64,000 nt of DNA from Pogona vitticeps (GCF_051106095.1 NC_135793.1:6895001-6959000), one strand, 5' to 3'. Shown: positions 48,012-61,689, counted from the first letter of the stretch. The notes: generated by a model not told the origin, from the letters alone. Numbers and translations: made by a program.

Positions 48012-50222
48012 GTTTATTTATTTATTTATTTGACTTATATGCTGCCCACTCTACCCAAAGGTCTCTGGGTGGCTTACAACAATTAAAATGCAATAAAAAG
48101 ATAAAACAATTTTTAATTAATTTTTTTATTTATTATTCAAAATACAATTGAAATATGTACTCTAAAAATTGCCATCAGGACCCACAGTTGATATTACTTC
48201 AATTAAAAGCCTTCTGGAACAGGAAGGTTTTGACCTGGCGCGGAAATGTCATCAACGTCGACGCCAGACAAATCTCAATTGGGATGGCATTCCATGGTCT
48301 TGGGGCAGCTGCGGAGAAGGCCCTTTGCCTACCTCCTTGAGGGACGGCTCTTTCAAAAGGGCCCCCTGGCTAGATCTTGACTGCCGGGTAGTTCCATATG
48401 GAAGAAGGCGGTCCTTCAGGTATCCAGGGCCCAAGCCGTTTAGGGCTTTATATGTCAAAACAAGCACTTTGAATTGGGCCCGGGCAGCAACTGGTAGCCA
48501 ATGTAATTTTAACAAAATCGATATGTCCCTTAGCGTCCCCACCACTCAGCAACCCTACCACTCAGCGCCCCCACCACTCAGCGCCCCCACCACTCACCAG
48601 CCGCGCAGCTTGATTCTGGACCAGTTGCAGTTGCCGGACCGTCTTCAAAGGCAGCCCCACGTAGAGCGCATTGCAGTAATCTATGCAGGATGTTACCAGT
48701 GTGTGTGTAACTGTCAGGTCTCAACAACTGAAACTCCATTAATATCTGACCTAAGCACGGCACACTGGACACATCCTCTGATTCTGCAGTAACAGTAGAG
48801 TCCAACCCACTGCGAATCTGAGCGATTTTCCCCTCAAAATGAATGGCAAACTCATCACAGCCAGCTGATGAGCAGTCCGGGACCTCCACCAGATTTCACA
48901 GTTGAAGAAGATCCCAGACCACCCAAAACAGCTCTGCTGGACAACATTCTGAGGAAGCAATAAGGCTGGAGAAATATTGCCATTTCGCCAGCCGTATTGC
49001 CACGAAATAGGCCCAATAATGGGCTCTAAGTCGTGTTCGATCGGACTCCCGGTGGGATTTCCTCCACCTGCGCTCCAGCCGTCTCCCCTCTCGCTTCATC
49101 GCCCGCAGTTCAGAATAACACCAAGGAGCTGTCTGCGCTCTGCATGCAGGGAGAGGGCGCTTAGGCGCAATCGTGTCAGCCGCCCGGGTCATCTTCCCTA
49201 TTCCATAGGGTGACCTGAGCTTCGACAGGAACGCCGACCATATCAGACGGATAATCCCCCAGAGCATTCAGGAAACCATCCGGATCCATTAGTCTCTGAG
49301 GGCGGATCATCTTAATAGATCCCCCACCCTTGCAGAGGGGAGAAAAAGCTAATAGACTAAACTTGACAAGGAAGTGGTCTGACCATGACAATGGGGTCAC
49401 AACCAGCCCCTCCACATCCAAACCACCATCTTCCAGTCCCGTTGAGAAAACCAGGTCCAAGGTGTGGCCCTTCTCATGCGTCGGGCCGATAACACATTGA
49501 GACAGCCCCATGGTTGTCATGGCGGCCATGAAGTCCTGAGCCGCCCCAGTCAAGGCAGCCTCGGCATGGATGTTGAGGTCCCCCAGCACAAACAGCCTGG
49601 GAGTCCTCAACACCAGGTCGGAGAGGACATCCGTCAGCTCAGGCAGGGAGACTGTTGGTTTGCAGCAGGGTGGGCGGTACACCAACAGGATCCCTGATCT
49701 GTCTCGCAAGCCCAACACACAATACAGGCCCTCAAGACCTCCTCTCAAAGGGATAGGAAGCCTGATCAAGGAGATGGAACTCCTATAGACTATAGCAACT
49801 CCCCCTCCCCGACCCTCCGAGCGACATTGGTGCTGGACCGAATACCCAGGCGGACGCAGCTGGGAGGGGGGAACACTGCCCTTCTCTCCCAACCAGGTCT
49901 CAATAATGCTCGCCAGGTCAGCACCCTCATCCAGAATTACATCATGGATGAGGGCAGTCTTGTTTTGTACTGACCTGGCGTTCATCAACAGCACCGTGTG
50001 GCTCGAGGGTTTGCTGATATGGTCACCTGATACCATCTGGTTGGGGGTAGGACTAGAAGAGGGGATAGATGGAAGATATCTCACCTCTCTTCTCCTACGT
50101 GGGCATGTTCTACCCCCACTGCCATTCCTTCCCCTACCCAGCACCACCTCCATGGCTGCCCCCTCCAATGCCATCCCCCTTCCTGTTACCTCAGATCCAC
50201 TGTGGGTCTCTATGCAACCTGA
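48010..50222 (-). pseudogene. L2 LINE, internally deleted (unit 3)
   Basis: Same deletion as in unit 2, at the same place. The endonuclease frame is open for 350 codons (49176-50228). About 20 bases near 48368-48384 (TAGATCTTGACTGCC region) are extra compared with the other units. Confidence 0.9.
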
Positions 50223-50775
50223 TGGCAATTAATAGTCCCAATAATAATAATTAATAATAACAATAAAAACATTCCAAAGCTCCTTCTCCCCTCCAAGCCA
50301 GGTGGCTGATGTTGACGGATGGGTTGGGGCAGCCAGAGGCAGCGAGGGCCCAGTCCTGCAAGGCCGAGGGAGTCCAGGCCAAAGTCCCCCAGGAAGGCTG
50401 GCAATCAGCAGAAGCACAGCCACACTGTCTCTCACTCAGTGCCTGAGGGACGGCAGATGATGACGAAGAAGACTCCCCCAAAGGCAGGAATGTTGTGAGA
50501 ATGTCCATACTGGGAGTGTGTTCATTAGGTCCTTCTTTTGCTGCCCCTTTTTAAATTCAGTCTTCCTTTAAACCTTCAAATCTGTTCACTCTATCGTTCC
50601 GTGCATCACAGGGTAGAGCTTGGAAGGAGTTTAGGAGATTTTTTTCATCTGGTTCCATGGATTCTGTGAATTCCATTCCATTTCTTCCTTAGCAGCTGGA
50701 GGTCCCTTTCAGCCAACTCTGCAGCATTTGGGTTGTTCCCGGGTGAAAATCTCCCCTCAGAAGTGTCTTTGCAGA

Positions 50776-51181
50776 AGAAGGAGGGTGAAGAGTGTGATTC
50801 AATCCCCAGCAGACGGCTGGAAAGAATTCAACGGATGCCACCCTCCTTGTTTGCTTGTTTGGGAACGCCGAAGCACCTGCAGAAGGAAGGCAGACCAAAA
50901 GCAGGATTCAGTTGCACAGCCAATTTAGCAGCAATATTGCAAGCCACACAGGTCTGCAGAAACAGTAAAACGGTAAAAAAAAATAAAAAGCTTCTTTGTG
51001 ACAATTAAGATTAAAGAGGGGGTGCAGCAGAGCCCAGCAAAATGTGATAATCCTCCCTCTGTCGGCCATCTTCAACCCCACCTTGGGACATTCTCACTCT
51101 CAAGCGTTCTTTCTCCCCCTCAATGGGGAAGACCCCGACCCTTTCTGCCCTCCCTCTGGGGGAAGGGGCTGCTCTCCCTGG
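50776..51181. repeat. Local duplication in unit 3, copy a
   Basis: From GAAGGAGGGTGAAGAGTG to GGGCTGCTCTCCCTGG, repeated at 51851-52281. The two copies flank the L1 tail and the AAT run. The second half (CAGCAGAGCCCAGCAAAA onward) is seen only in unit 3. Confidence 0.85.
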
Positions 51182-51284
51182 AAACAGCAATTCTATCACC
51201 TCTCCTTTCTTTGGCCTTGAGTTCTCTCAAATGTGATCATTGAATATAAGGCCATCAATAATTGACAAGAAAATAGAATATAGT

Positions 51285-51668
51285 CTACTGTATCTATTCA
51301 CAGCACCTAGGTTACTCTTGGCCCAAGAATGGAGGAATGAAGAGACACCAACGATGGTTGGGCTCTTAAAGAAGGGATTGGACATGGCAGAAGTAGACAT
51401 GCTTTCAGAGGCACTACGGGATCAACCAAGAGACTTTGTAAAGCAAATCTGGAAGTAATACATAATTGGCCCCAGAAAAAGACAGGAGCTTAGTGGGAAA
51501 ATTAGTCTATAGCGAATCAGTGCTCACCGGAATCCCCTTGAAGATATTCGATGACCAGACAATGGTGAAATCTCTGATCCATAGGGGAATGAAGGATGTT
51601 CAGCTGGTATCTTTTCTTTTTCTCTGTTTGTTTCATTAATTATCTCTTAGATTGTTGTTGTTTTTAAA
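51285..51668 (+). mobile_element. L1 LINE 3' end (unit 3)
   Basis: Orthologous to 14840-15240, with the ORF2 C-terminus open for 72 codons (51240-51458). Its A-rich tail has turned into a long AAT run. Confidence 0.82.
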
Positions 51669-51672
51669 TTTG

Positions 51673-52281
<609 letters not shown>

Positions 52282-52333
52282 GGAGCCGTTCCTCGGACCT
52301 TTGCCTGGGATGACCCTACCTGGCCGAGATGGT

Positions 52334-55300
52334 CTACGGCTCCACCTCCTCCTCCTCCAGGCTGGCGATGTCGGCCAGCGAGTCCACTTCCTCGTCTTCC
52401 AGGCTGGGGATGTCTTCCAGCGTGTCGGTGTCACCAAACTCCTCAGGAGAATCCTACGAAAAAGAGGGATTTGGTTAAATGAGAACCAGGACTCAAGCTG
52501 GAGACCATTGGGGACCCCCCGCTTTAAGGAGCCTTTGCAGTCCGGAACTACAAGAAGGTCTGGTCTCTTCAGAGAAGGGAGCCGTGGGGCGTGCCAGGGT
52601 TGGGGGGCATAAGGGATGCCTCCTTCCTCCACCCTTTGACCTCCCACAGAAGGGGCAGCTTTTTCTTCCTTACCAAAGGTGGAACGTCCTCCATTTCCTT
52701 GAGGAGTTTGTTCAGGGCCTCCGCCAGGGCACTGCAAGAATCAGAGGAGAAGAAGAGTCTAAAGCCAGTGTGTGGAGCTAGAAGGCCAGCCCAGCCCCAC
52801 CAAGCCATCAAACCATCGGGGCTCAATTCCCTGCACTGGGGGGCCAGATCCCTCTGGGATGCAGAGAACAGTTCCTAAGGGCAAAAAAGCCACGTTTCCT
52901 TCTGCTTTCTTAAGAGCCTGTTCGGGAGTGCCCTGGCCTCAAGGTCCAGCGTTGGAAGAGAGGAGGACACCCTGGCGGGATTCCCATGGAGCAGCATCCA
53001 TAGTGTCCTCGATCCAGGCGCTTCCCTGGCAGCAGGCGGCTTCCTTTCCTTGTTCTATTTTTTAAAAAACCTCCCGAGGAGCAAGATCAAGAATGCAGGG
53101 TTTCTTCCTGGCTCCTTTCTCTGGCTTCTTGGGAGGAAAATTAAAAAGGCCAGAAAAAGGGAAGGTGCCCTTGAGCTGCCAGGCAGCCCAATAAACCAGC
53201 CAAACACTGAAACCGACAAGGAGGCAAACGACACGTGAACCCAACCAGGAAGCTCCCTGTGTGTGTTTAAGTCTTCCTATTAAATTAAAACCTGGAGGGA
53301 TCTTCCGTGAGCCCCAACCCGCTTTTTCACACATCAAGCCAGAAAGAGAGAGAGAGAGAGAGGGAGAAATTACCTGGGTGATGGTACCAGTGCTTGTGCA
53401 GGGAGGCTCTCGCTCTCGTCCGTGGTGTCCGAGAGGGTAAAGGGCGATGTGTATTCTGAAGAACTCTAGGAATCAAAACCAAGCATTCATACATTTAGTA
53501 CAAAGCAAAGTGATCTCCATCCCTTTGGGAACCCTGCTCAGCCAGTAGGATGTGTTTGTGGGTTTTCTACCATTTACAGCAGAGTAACAGTGGGCCTTTG
53601 AAAGGAAACGGTTCCCCTTGAGAGAAGGGGATCCGGTAAAGAAAGGGGGTCCTTCTTTTCTGGGGCACATTTCCCTTGATGGGGCAGCAGGAGGCAGAGA
53701 GGGAGGGCTGATCTCTCTCCTTTCCCCATTAAGGTGTGGGGCTGGCTTACCTGGGTGGAGCTCCCCACACTTCTCACCCTCCTGGAGAGCCGGTGGGGAA
53801 ATGGCAATGGGCCAAGAGCATTTGGGAGAGGAAGCCCGAGGCAAGGGGTAGGCGGGCCCCCTCTTCCAGGCTCCAGCAGCCCCTTCCATGCCCTGCTTTG
53901 CATCCAAAACTTACCAAAAAACCAAACGTGGAACCCTCTTCCTCCACAAATGCCTGCCTCGATGTTACTGCCACGAGACTAGGAGAAACAAGCCACAGAA
54001 CAGATTAGACCCCTGAATTCAGGAGCTCCTTGTCCTTATGAGCTCCATCCACTGGGGGTGGCACATGCATTGTGTGCTGTGGTGGAGCGTGGGGACCTTT
54101 CCAGTTGATGGAGCCAAAAGGGGGTCAGAAGTTATGGGGCCCTTCCCGAAGCATCCCCACCATTGTCCAGACCCTGATGTTGAGAGGAGGTCTGGGGGTG
54201 TCCGTGGGCCAAACCAGCACGTCCCTCCCAATCCTCCCCTTGAAGAGAGCGTACCTTCCAGAAACGGGTCGTGGGACAAAGGTCTCCTCATCCAAGCTGC
54301 CGCAATAGCTAATTGAGGCTCCGAGGGGCATAGAATCCTGAAAAAATAAAAAAATAAATGGATAAATGATTTGAAACTACAAACACAATGATTTGTAGCC
54401 CACCTCTCTCTTTAGCCCAAACGCTGTTCTCTCCTCCTGCAGGAGGCTTTTAAAGGGAAGGGAAAGGGGACGTCCCCTCCGTAGAGGAAACCTCCTTCCA
54501 CTCCTTACCACGGTCAATGTGGATTGCCGGCCATCCTTCCCCTCCTCTCTTCCACAGGGTAGCAGTTGGCTGTAAATGCTGTGAGAAGAGGACACCACAG
54601 GTCAGAAAAGGACGGCATAAAAGGGCCACTGGATGAGACCAGGGCTGCAGCAATCCCTGTCGTTGCCCTAACTCCGATTTCGAGGAGGTGTCTGGGCTTT
54701 GCTTGGCAAAAGCATTGCCCAAGCCAGGCCACCCCTTCCTGTCCTTCAGCTGGGAAGGCCGTACCTTTCCACCTCAGAGATGACCACAGACGGAACCTCT
54801 GGCAGGCTGCTCTGGGCGCTCCGTGGGGCAAGGACCACCATGGAATCCAAGGTCCTTGCAGAGCAGGCCGAAAAGGCCCGTTGCTTTTCTTCCTTCTCCT
54901 CCTCGGCTTCCCTGGTTTGCAGCTCGCTGTGGGTGCTGAGAAAAGAGGACACAAGAGGTCAGCAACTGGAGGCCACAGAACGACGTAGGAGGAAACCAGG
55001 GCGGCAGCCACTGGGCCTGAATCCTACTTCCAGCTGTTGCCCCAAGTAGATCTAAGAGGATCATGAAGGCCACCACCAGCTCCCATCCTCGGTTCCCCAG
55101 GACACCAGCCAGTCACCCCCAGGCTTTGAGACACAGGGAGTGAATGGACTTTGTTTGGGAAACGCATGGCCTAACGGAGGGCAGCCCTTTCTGTCCCTCG
55201 GCTGGGAAGACCGTACCTTTCCACCTCGGAGATCACCAGAGATGGAGCCCGTGGCAGGCTGCTCTGGGCGCTCCGAGGGGCAAGCCCCACCATGGAATTC

Positions 55301-56700
55301 AGGGTCCTTGCAGAGCAGGTCGAAAGGGTCCCTTGCGGTTCCTCCTTCTCCTCCTCGGCTTCCCTGGCTGGCAGCTCGCTGCAGGTGCTGAGAAAAGAGG
55401 ACACAAGGGGTCGGCAACTGGAGGCCCCACAGCATCGTAGGAGGAAACCAGGGCGGCAGCCACTGGACCTGAGTGGAGTGACTGGACTTTGTTTGGGAAA
55501 TACATAGCATAGCCTAAAGGAGGGCAGCCCTTTCTGTCCCTCGGCTGGGGAGACCGTACCTTTCCACCTCTGAGATCACCAGAGACGGAGCCTTGCGGTT
55601 CCTCCTTCTTCTCCTCGGCTTCCCTGGCTTGCAAACCGGCTTCCCTGACTCTCCGGTCACCTCAGAGATGACCAGAGACTCTGGAAAGCTGGTCTGGGTG
55701 CTCTGTGGGACAAGCACCACCACGGAATCCTGTCAATGAAAGGGAAGAAGGAATAGGAAGATCAGACGCACATCCTGAAGCCCACTTTCCCTTTCTAGCC
55801 CAAAAGGTGTTCCCTGCTGAGAGTTCTCCCTGGACAAAGTTGGCTTTCCCATTAACGCCAAGGGTGGCTCGGGAGAACTTTCCTCTCCATGGTAGAAATT
55901 ACTGCTTGCAGGGGGAGTCAAGCTGATGGGGGATGAAAGGGGTGGAGAAGCGACAAGAAGAAGGGAAAGGGCCTTTCATCTGCCCTCAAGAACCTGGTTT
56001 CCTGGTGCAAGACTCTCCCTCACCCAGTTTCAAGCATGAAAGCATATCCATGTTTTGTATTGAAATGAGCCTTTTAAATCTTAGAGGGAGAAGCAGCAGG
56101 GAGCTCTTGGGCCACATCCTGGCTCCCAATGGTTTGTTTCTAGCATGGGAGGAGGAATTGTCTCCTCGCTGCACCTACAGTGTTTAGATGGGCTCTGAAT
56201 CTCAGCCGACCTCACCAACCCTGGGGCCGGCCTCTCTGCAAGAAGCCAGGAGCTGTGCAACGGGAGGGAAAGGGGACGTCCCACTGGGAGAAGAAAAGGG
56301 ATCCTTGCATTTCTTACCCTGAAAACTGATGTCTCCTCTGTCTGCTCCTGGCGCTCCCTAGTGATGCTAGGATGAGAAGATGACACAAGAGGTCAGAAAC
56401 TCAAGCAGACTAGCAAGATCTGCTTAGAGATCTATCCTAAAGATCTCTTGGTCCCCATGGCCGAGCCTCCCCTCCTTTCTCCTCTCCACGTCCCCCTCAT
56501 CTTCCCAAAGGCTAAGGGAGAACGGAGCCATCCCGTTTTTTCTTCCTGTTCCTCGCTTCCAACCCTTGTGCCTCCTCCCTCCCTGTTCTCTGCTGGTCAG
56601 GAGCTTGTTGGTCGGGGTTTGTTTTGCGAAAGGAAAGGCTTCTGATGTTTGGGGTCCTACCTGGGAGGTTCAGGAGCAGGCTCTCGACAGGTTGGGGTGC
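52334..56700 (-). CDS. Unrecognised gene family, copy 3 (upstream end lost at array edge)
   Basis: Eleven exons, transcript order: 56661-56700, 56318-56366, 55560-55729 (A), 55217-55378 (B1), 54765-54926 (B2), 54509-54578, 54255-54337, 53915-53978, 53374-53465, 52674-52731, 52334-52453. All are open and share splice phases with copies 1 and 2. The exon equivalent to 39032-39097 is missing because the duplicated unit ends at 56907, where an LTR element begins. So this copy, the first in transcriptional order, lacks at least its upstream exon and any promoter that lies beyond it. Coding differences include a Trp to Cys change in the SYWGS motif and a Asp to Val change in TSDFR. The intron between B1 and A is shorter than in the other copies. 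It may still be transcribed from a new promoter, or be a dead edge copy. Confidence 0.68.
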
Positions 56701-56907
56701 CTGCACAACAAGAAAACGTGCACCACCTCCCCAACCGCTGGAAAAGAGAAAGAAGAGCTAAAGGTTAACGCTGAGAGAAGCAGAGATGTTTGGGTGGGGT
56801 TAGCAAAACGCCTGGACTCTTTCCAAACCCACCTACCGGTCCATGAGTGTCTAAAGAAATGGGGTCCTGGGGGAGTGGGAGTCAATCTTTGTCCTTCTCT
56901 TCCCCAC
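55878..56907. repeat. Tandem segmental duplication, truncated unit 4
   Basis: The first 1.03 kb of a fourth unit, collinear with positions 1-1038. It ends abruptly in TTCCCCAC, where the other units continue with the same run and then CTCCTTTGG. The next base begins an LTR. It holds two exons of gene copy 3. Confidence 0.93.
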
Positions 56908-57429
56908 TGTGACAAACCCAGACCTACTGGGATCTGCCACACGTTTACTAAGCTGCCACCAACCATTCCCTGTAAGAAGTCACACAGACCAGGGATGGAT
57001 TTTTAACCAATAAAAGAATAAGGTTTATTTAACTACAACACACAGGGAAAATAAAATAATCAGGTGAATAAGATAAAGTAACGTGGCTTATTCTCATTCA
57101 TACATGCATACAGTTTGGTTCACACAGAACCCTTAACTTGAAGCACAGACCCTGAACCTATCAGTTCTGGCTAACCAACAGACACCTGAACCTATCAGGT
57201 TGGTACTCTGACACACAGTAGTACCCTGTCTGACACACAGACTCCCACACCAGCTTCTTCTTCCCAGCTGCTGCTTCGTCACATCCCAGCGTCTCCACTT
57301 CACCACACAGGCTTCACATATATATACAGTACAGCCCCTCCTCCTGATGTCCCGCCTTCCACTCCCCATAGGATGGAACTTTCCCTCCAAACCCATGACA
57401 GACAGGTAACATCAGTGCTGTATGTAACA
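56908..57429 (-). mobile_element. LTR of a Ty3/gypsy element
   Basis: A 522-base LTR beginning TGTGAC and ending GTAACA (TGT...ACA ends on either strand). On the minus strand it is directly preceded by a purine-rich tract (AAAGAGGGGAGG), as expected for a 3' LTR. No second LTR is found at the other end of the element within the window. Confidence 0.85.
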
Positions 57430-60400
57430 CCTCCCCTCTTTATAAGTTGTTTTGTAGGGGGAAAGCTAAGGTGCTTTTTCCCAAAAAAACAACCTGGATA
57501 AAACACACAACAACAGTTATACATACCATATCATACTTACTTATACTTACATTCTAAGTTAACCATAGCAATTAGGCATTTAAACATTTACCATATACAT
57601 TACATCAAGTTACCTTTATTCATACAAACCAAGTTCAAAAAACAGGTACATTTAACTTTTTGTCATCATTATATACACATAGTCCATGTTCTTTCGCCGT
57701 CTTCAATCTTCAGGTCTTCTTGACAAGGCGTCAGCAACACAGTTCACTGACCCTCTGACCACCTTCACTTCAAAGTCATAGTCCTGTAGGTTTAAAGCCC
57801 ACCTCATAAGTTTGCTATTGTGGGTTTTCATTGTCTTTAACCATTGCAGTGGTGAATGGTCAGTGCACAGAGTAAAATGTCTTCCCCAGATGTAAGGCTT
57901 GGCCTTCTGGATCGCATAGACTATGGCCAAACACTCCTTCTCCACGGTTGCCAAATGTCTCTCACCTTTCTGAAGTTTCCTACTCAGGTAGGACACGGGA
58001 TGCTGGTCACCATTCTCATCCTCCTGGCACAGAACTGCTCCTACCCCGCTGTTAGACGCATCGGTGTAGATGATGAACTCCCGGTCGAAGTCTGGAGCAC
58101 TCAGCACTGGATAGTTGATTAGCGCCTGCTTCAACCTCTGGAACGCCTCCTCACAGTCGCTGGTCCACGGGATGTGGTCATCAGTCTTCTTCCTCGTCCG
58201 ATCGGTCAGCGGAGCCGCAATCTCGCTAAACCTCGGGATGAACTTTCCGTAGTAGCCCACCAACCCAAGAAATGATTTGACTTTTTTCTTGGTGTTGGGT
58301 CTAGGCCAATCACGAACAGCTTCTATTTTGGCCTCCAGGGGTTTTATCACTCCTCCCCCTACCATGTGACCCAAATATTTTGTTTCTGGGATACCCAGCT
58401 GCAGTTTGTTCTCTTTGCAGAGCCTAGGCCAAAGCACTTCCTCCCCTGGGTCAAAGCGCCTCTCCCTGGCTTTCTGGTCTTCCCAAGCTTTCTTTCTGAC
58501 CTTTTGAGCTTGCAGGGTCTCTGCTGCTAGCTCTAGGTTTCTCTTTAGGTCATGCCTTAAGGTGTCTATGTATGTCACAACACCTTGTGGGTCATCCTGG
58601 GTGATCTGCTCCCAATTTTGTTTGATCAAATCAAGGGGCCCTTTCACCCTTCTCCCAAATAAAAGTTCAAATGGACTGAACCCGGTACTGGCTTGTGGCA
58701 CTGATCGATAAGCAAACAAAAGGGATTGCAGCTTCTGGTCCCAATTGTTTGGATTCTCTGCCAAGTAAGCCCTAATCATGCGCATTAAAGTCCCATTGAA
58801 CTTTTCAGTTAACCCATTACTTTCAGGATGATAGGCAGTGGTTTCCTTGTGCTTAATTCCACAGATTTGCCATAAGCGTTTCATGAGCTTTGATGTGAAC
58901 GATGCGCCCAAATCTGTGATTATTTCTGAGGCAAATCCCATCCTGGACATATACCCCACCAAGGCATCTGCCACTGTGTTAGTTTCAATGTTAGTCAAGG
59001 GTATGGCTTCAGGGTACCTTGTGGCATGGTCCACAATTGTGAGAATGAACCTGTTCCCCCTCTTTGTGGCCTTGGGCAAAGGTCCCACAATATCCACCCC
59101 TATGCATTTGAACGGAGTGTCAATCACAGGCAAAGGGCACAACTTTGCTTTGTTTCTGTCACGGCTATTCCCCTGCCTTTGACACACATCACATTGTTTA
59201 CAGAACTCCCTGATCTGCTTCCCTATGTCAGGCCAGTAAAAATTCTGTGTGATTCTCTGCTGTGTTTTGTTCACCCCTAAGTGCGCAGCAAACATGTCAG
59301 AGTGCCCCCTTTGTAAGATCATGGGGCGATACTTTTCAGGTACCACTAGCTGACTCCTGATCCCATCTCCCCCTTTTGAGATATTCCTCAGGGTCTCTCT
59401 ATACAAAATCCCCTTTTTCTCCAGAAATCTCACTGGGGTTTCAGGTGTTAGCTGGGCGTCAGTCACCTGTTCAAAACACTTTTGGAGAGTGGCGTCTGCC
59501 TTTTGCTCTTGTCCAAATCGGCTGTCTGTGGTTAAGGTTTCCACCACAGCTTCTGAACTCCCCTCTGCTTCCGTCTCGGGCTCATCATTACCCCCTTGAA
59601 CTGTCCCCGTGGTGGCTTGTGAGCGTGTAATCACTAGCACCCTTTTCACATGTTCAGCCAGGTCATTTCCCACGAGCACGGCTGCTGGCAGAGTCGATGA
59701 AATCGCTAGCCGCCAAACTCCCCTCCAGCCTTGAAAGTTGACAGGTACCTCCGCGACTGGGAGTGAGATTATCTGCCCCTCAATCCCTGCTACCTTTATG
59801 CTCTCATTCGGGATTATATATTCCCTAGGAATAATATCTGGATGGCACAGGGTCACCTGAGAACAAGTGTCCCGCAGCCCCCGATACTGACGGCCAAGTA
59901 TTCCTACGTCCACCCCTGCTGTCTCAAACAACTGAGAATCTGTTCTCACGAGCAAGCATCGCTTGACCTCCACAAGAGGACCACCTTCCTCAGCCTGATC
60001 AGCAGATGCAGCCGTTCCAGACTGAGCAGCCATGGCAACAGGCTCCCTCAGTGACAATGAGCCTTGCTCTTTCTGGACACAGAACACAGCTTTTGGCTTG
60101 GTTCCACTAGAATCCTGAGGCACAATTCCTTTTAGCTGCTTTAATTTCTCACACTCTGAGATTAGATGGCCCTTTCCCTGACAGAAATAACATTTTCTGG
60201 TGTATTTTGAGTCTTTCTCATCTTGTTTTGGTTTTCCCTCCAAAATCTGAGGTCTCGGTTTCATGTCTGAGGGCTTCCCTTCACCATGGGCCCCTCCCCC
60301 TTGCTGGCTTTTCCCTGGTCCCTGAGAGTACTTGCTGTAGGTTTCTTTGGGTTTACCTACAGATTTCCCCTCACCCAAGGGCTTTCTTATTTGCGAAATA

Positions 60401-60610
60401 AAATCTGCGATCTCGGCAGCTTCCACCACAGATTTTGGTTTCCTTTCCCTCACCTGGAATTTCAATTCCCCATGCAGGACTGAATAGAACTGTTCCAGTG
60501 CTATCAAGTCTTTAAGCTGCTCATAGGTCTCTGTCCCCTGACTTTGAGCACCCTGTCCCACAGCCTCTCCAAATGCCAAAGTAGGGACTTGGGGACAGTA
60601 TTTAGATTAT
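57430..60610 (-). mobile_element. Ty3/gypsy element of Gmr1-like layout, internal part (fossil, broken)
   Basis: Parts in order on the minus strand: a gag C-terminal region with SCAN-like wording (LEQFYSVLHGELKFQVRE), a CCHC zinc knuckle (CYFCQGKGHLISEC), a region in protease position, an integrase with its HHCC zinc finger (CDVCQRQ) and core (VDIVGPLPKATKRGNRF), then reverse transcriptase and RNase H (FIIYTDASNSGVGAVL, CTDHSPLQWL). Integrase ahead of reverse transcriptase, with a SCAN-related gag, is the mark of Gmr1-like elements. It is incomplete, with about two or three breaks including the loss of one end, yet most of it is still one long open stretch, so the insertion is probably young. 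Confidence 0.88.
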
Positions 60611-60615
60611 ATATA

Positions 60616-61038
60616 TAGTGGCGCCTCGCTAGACAGTTACCCCGCATGACAGTTTTTTCGCTAGACATTGACTTTTTGTGATCACTATAGCAATTCGCAA
60701 AACAATGATTCCTATGGGGGAATTTCGCTGGACAATGTTTGGTCCCTGCTTCGCAAAACGATTTTTGCTAGACAACGATTTTGACAGCTCCCTCCGTGCT
60801 CGCAAAACAGGGGTTTTCGGGACCTAAGCTTCGCAAGACAGCGATTTAAACAGCTGATTGGCGGTTCGCAAAGCGGCTTTCCTATGGCCGATCTTTGCTA
60901 GATGACGATTCTTCCCCACTGGAACTCATTAAACAGGTTTCAGTGCATTCCAATGGGGAAATGCTTTTTGCTAGACAATATTTCGCTAAACAGTGATTTC
61001 AGTGGAACGGATTATCATCGTCGAGCGAGGCACCACTG
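60616..61038. mobile_element. Mariner-like MITE, second copy
   Basis: About 423 bases, starting TAGTGGCGCCTCGCTAGAC and ending GAGCGAGGCACCACTG, flanked by TA on both sides within TATATA tracts. No coding capacity. It abuts the end of the gypsy element. Confidence 0.75.
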
Positions 61039-61689
61039 TATATATTAGTATTTCTGAAGGAAGTCCTTCAGAAACTAACTCAAATTGCAACAGGAGTCAC
61101 CCAACTTAATTCCAGCAGACCACTATGTGGAGGGGATACAACAAAACAATGGAAGTTAGGAAGACTATCAATTGCTCAAGTTTCATACCTATTTGCACAA
61201 AATGAGGACTATGGCTTTACAAAGCATGCTTAAGGTTGCTCTGTTTAAGGTTACCCTTTGCTAATTGCTGGTTACAAACCAATTAAGGAGAGAGGGTCTT
61301 CATTTTATGCTTTTCAACTCTGGGTTGTATTGATTCTGCTCCACTATTTCCAAGGTACACTTTTTTCGGCCTATGTTTACAGGAACCGTTGCAATCATCC
61401 TTCCTGAAAGGATTATTGCAACTCCTCGAGTGAAACATCCATTAAAATATAAAGATTCTGTTCAGAAAAAACTACAGCGGCTTTAAAAAGAGAGAGAAGT
61501 TATACGTTAGGAAGCCAATAACCACTGGAGAGGAAAATAATGCAAGTAGCTTTATTTAAATTTGAAACAATGCGAGGTATTCCGAGGCAGAGATCTGTCC
61601 CCTATTTATTATGAGGGGGTGAAAAATATGTCTGATCATTGCTGAGGGCAGGTCCCGTGAAGAAACGTTTAAAAAACAAACTGACACGT
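61039..61689. other. Non-coding stretch, nothing recognised
   Basis: AT-rich single-copy-looking sequence between the MITE and the CpG island. No gene or known repeat seen. Confidence 0.5.
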
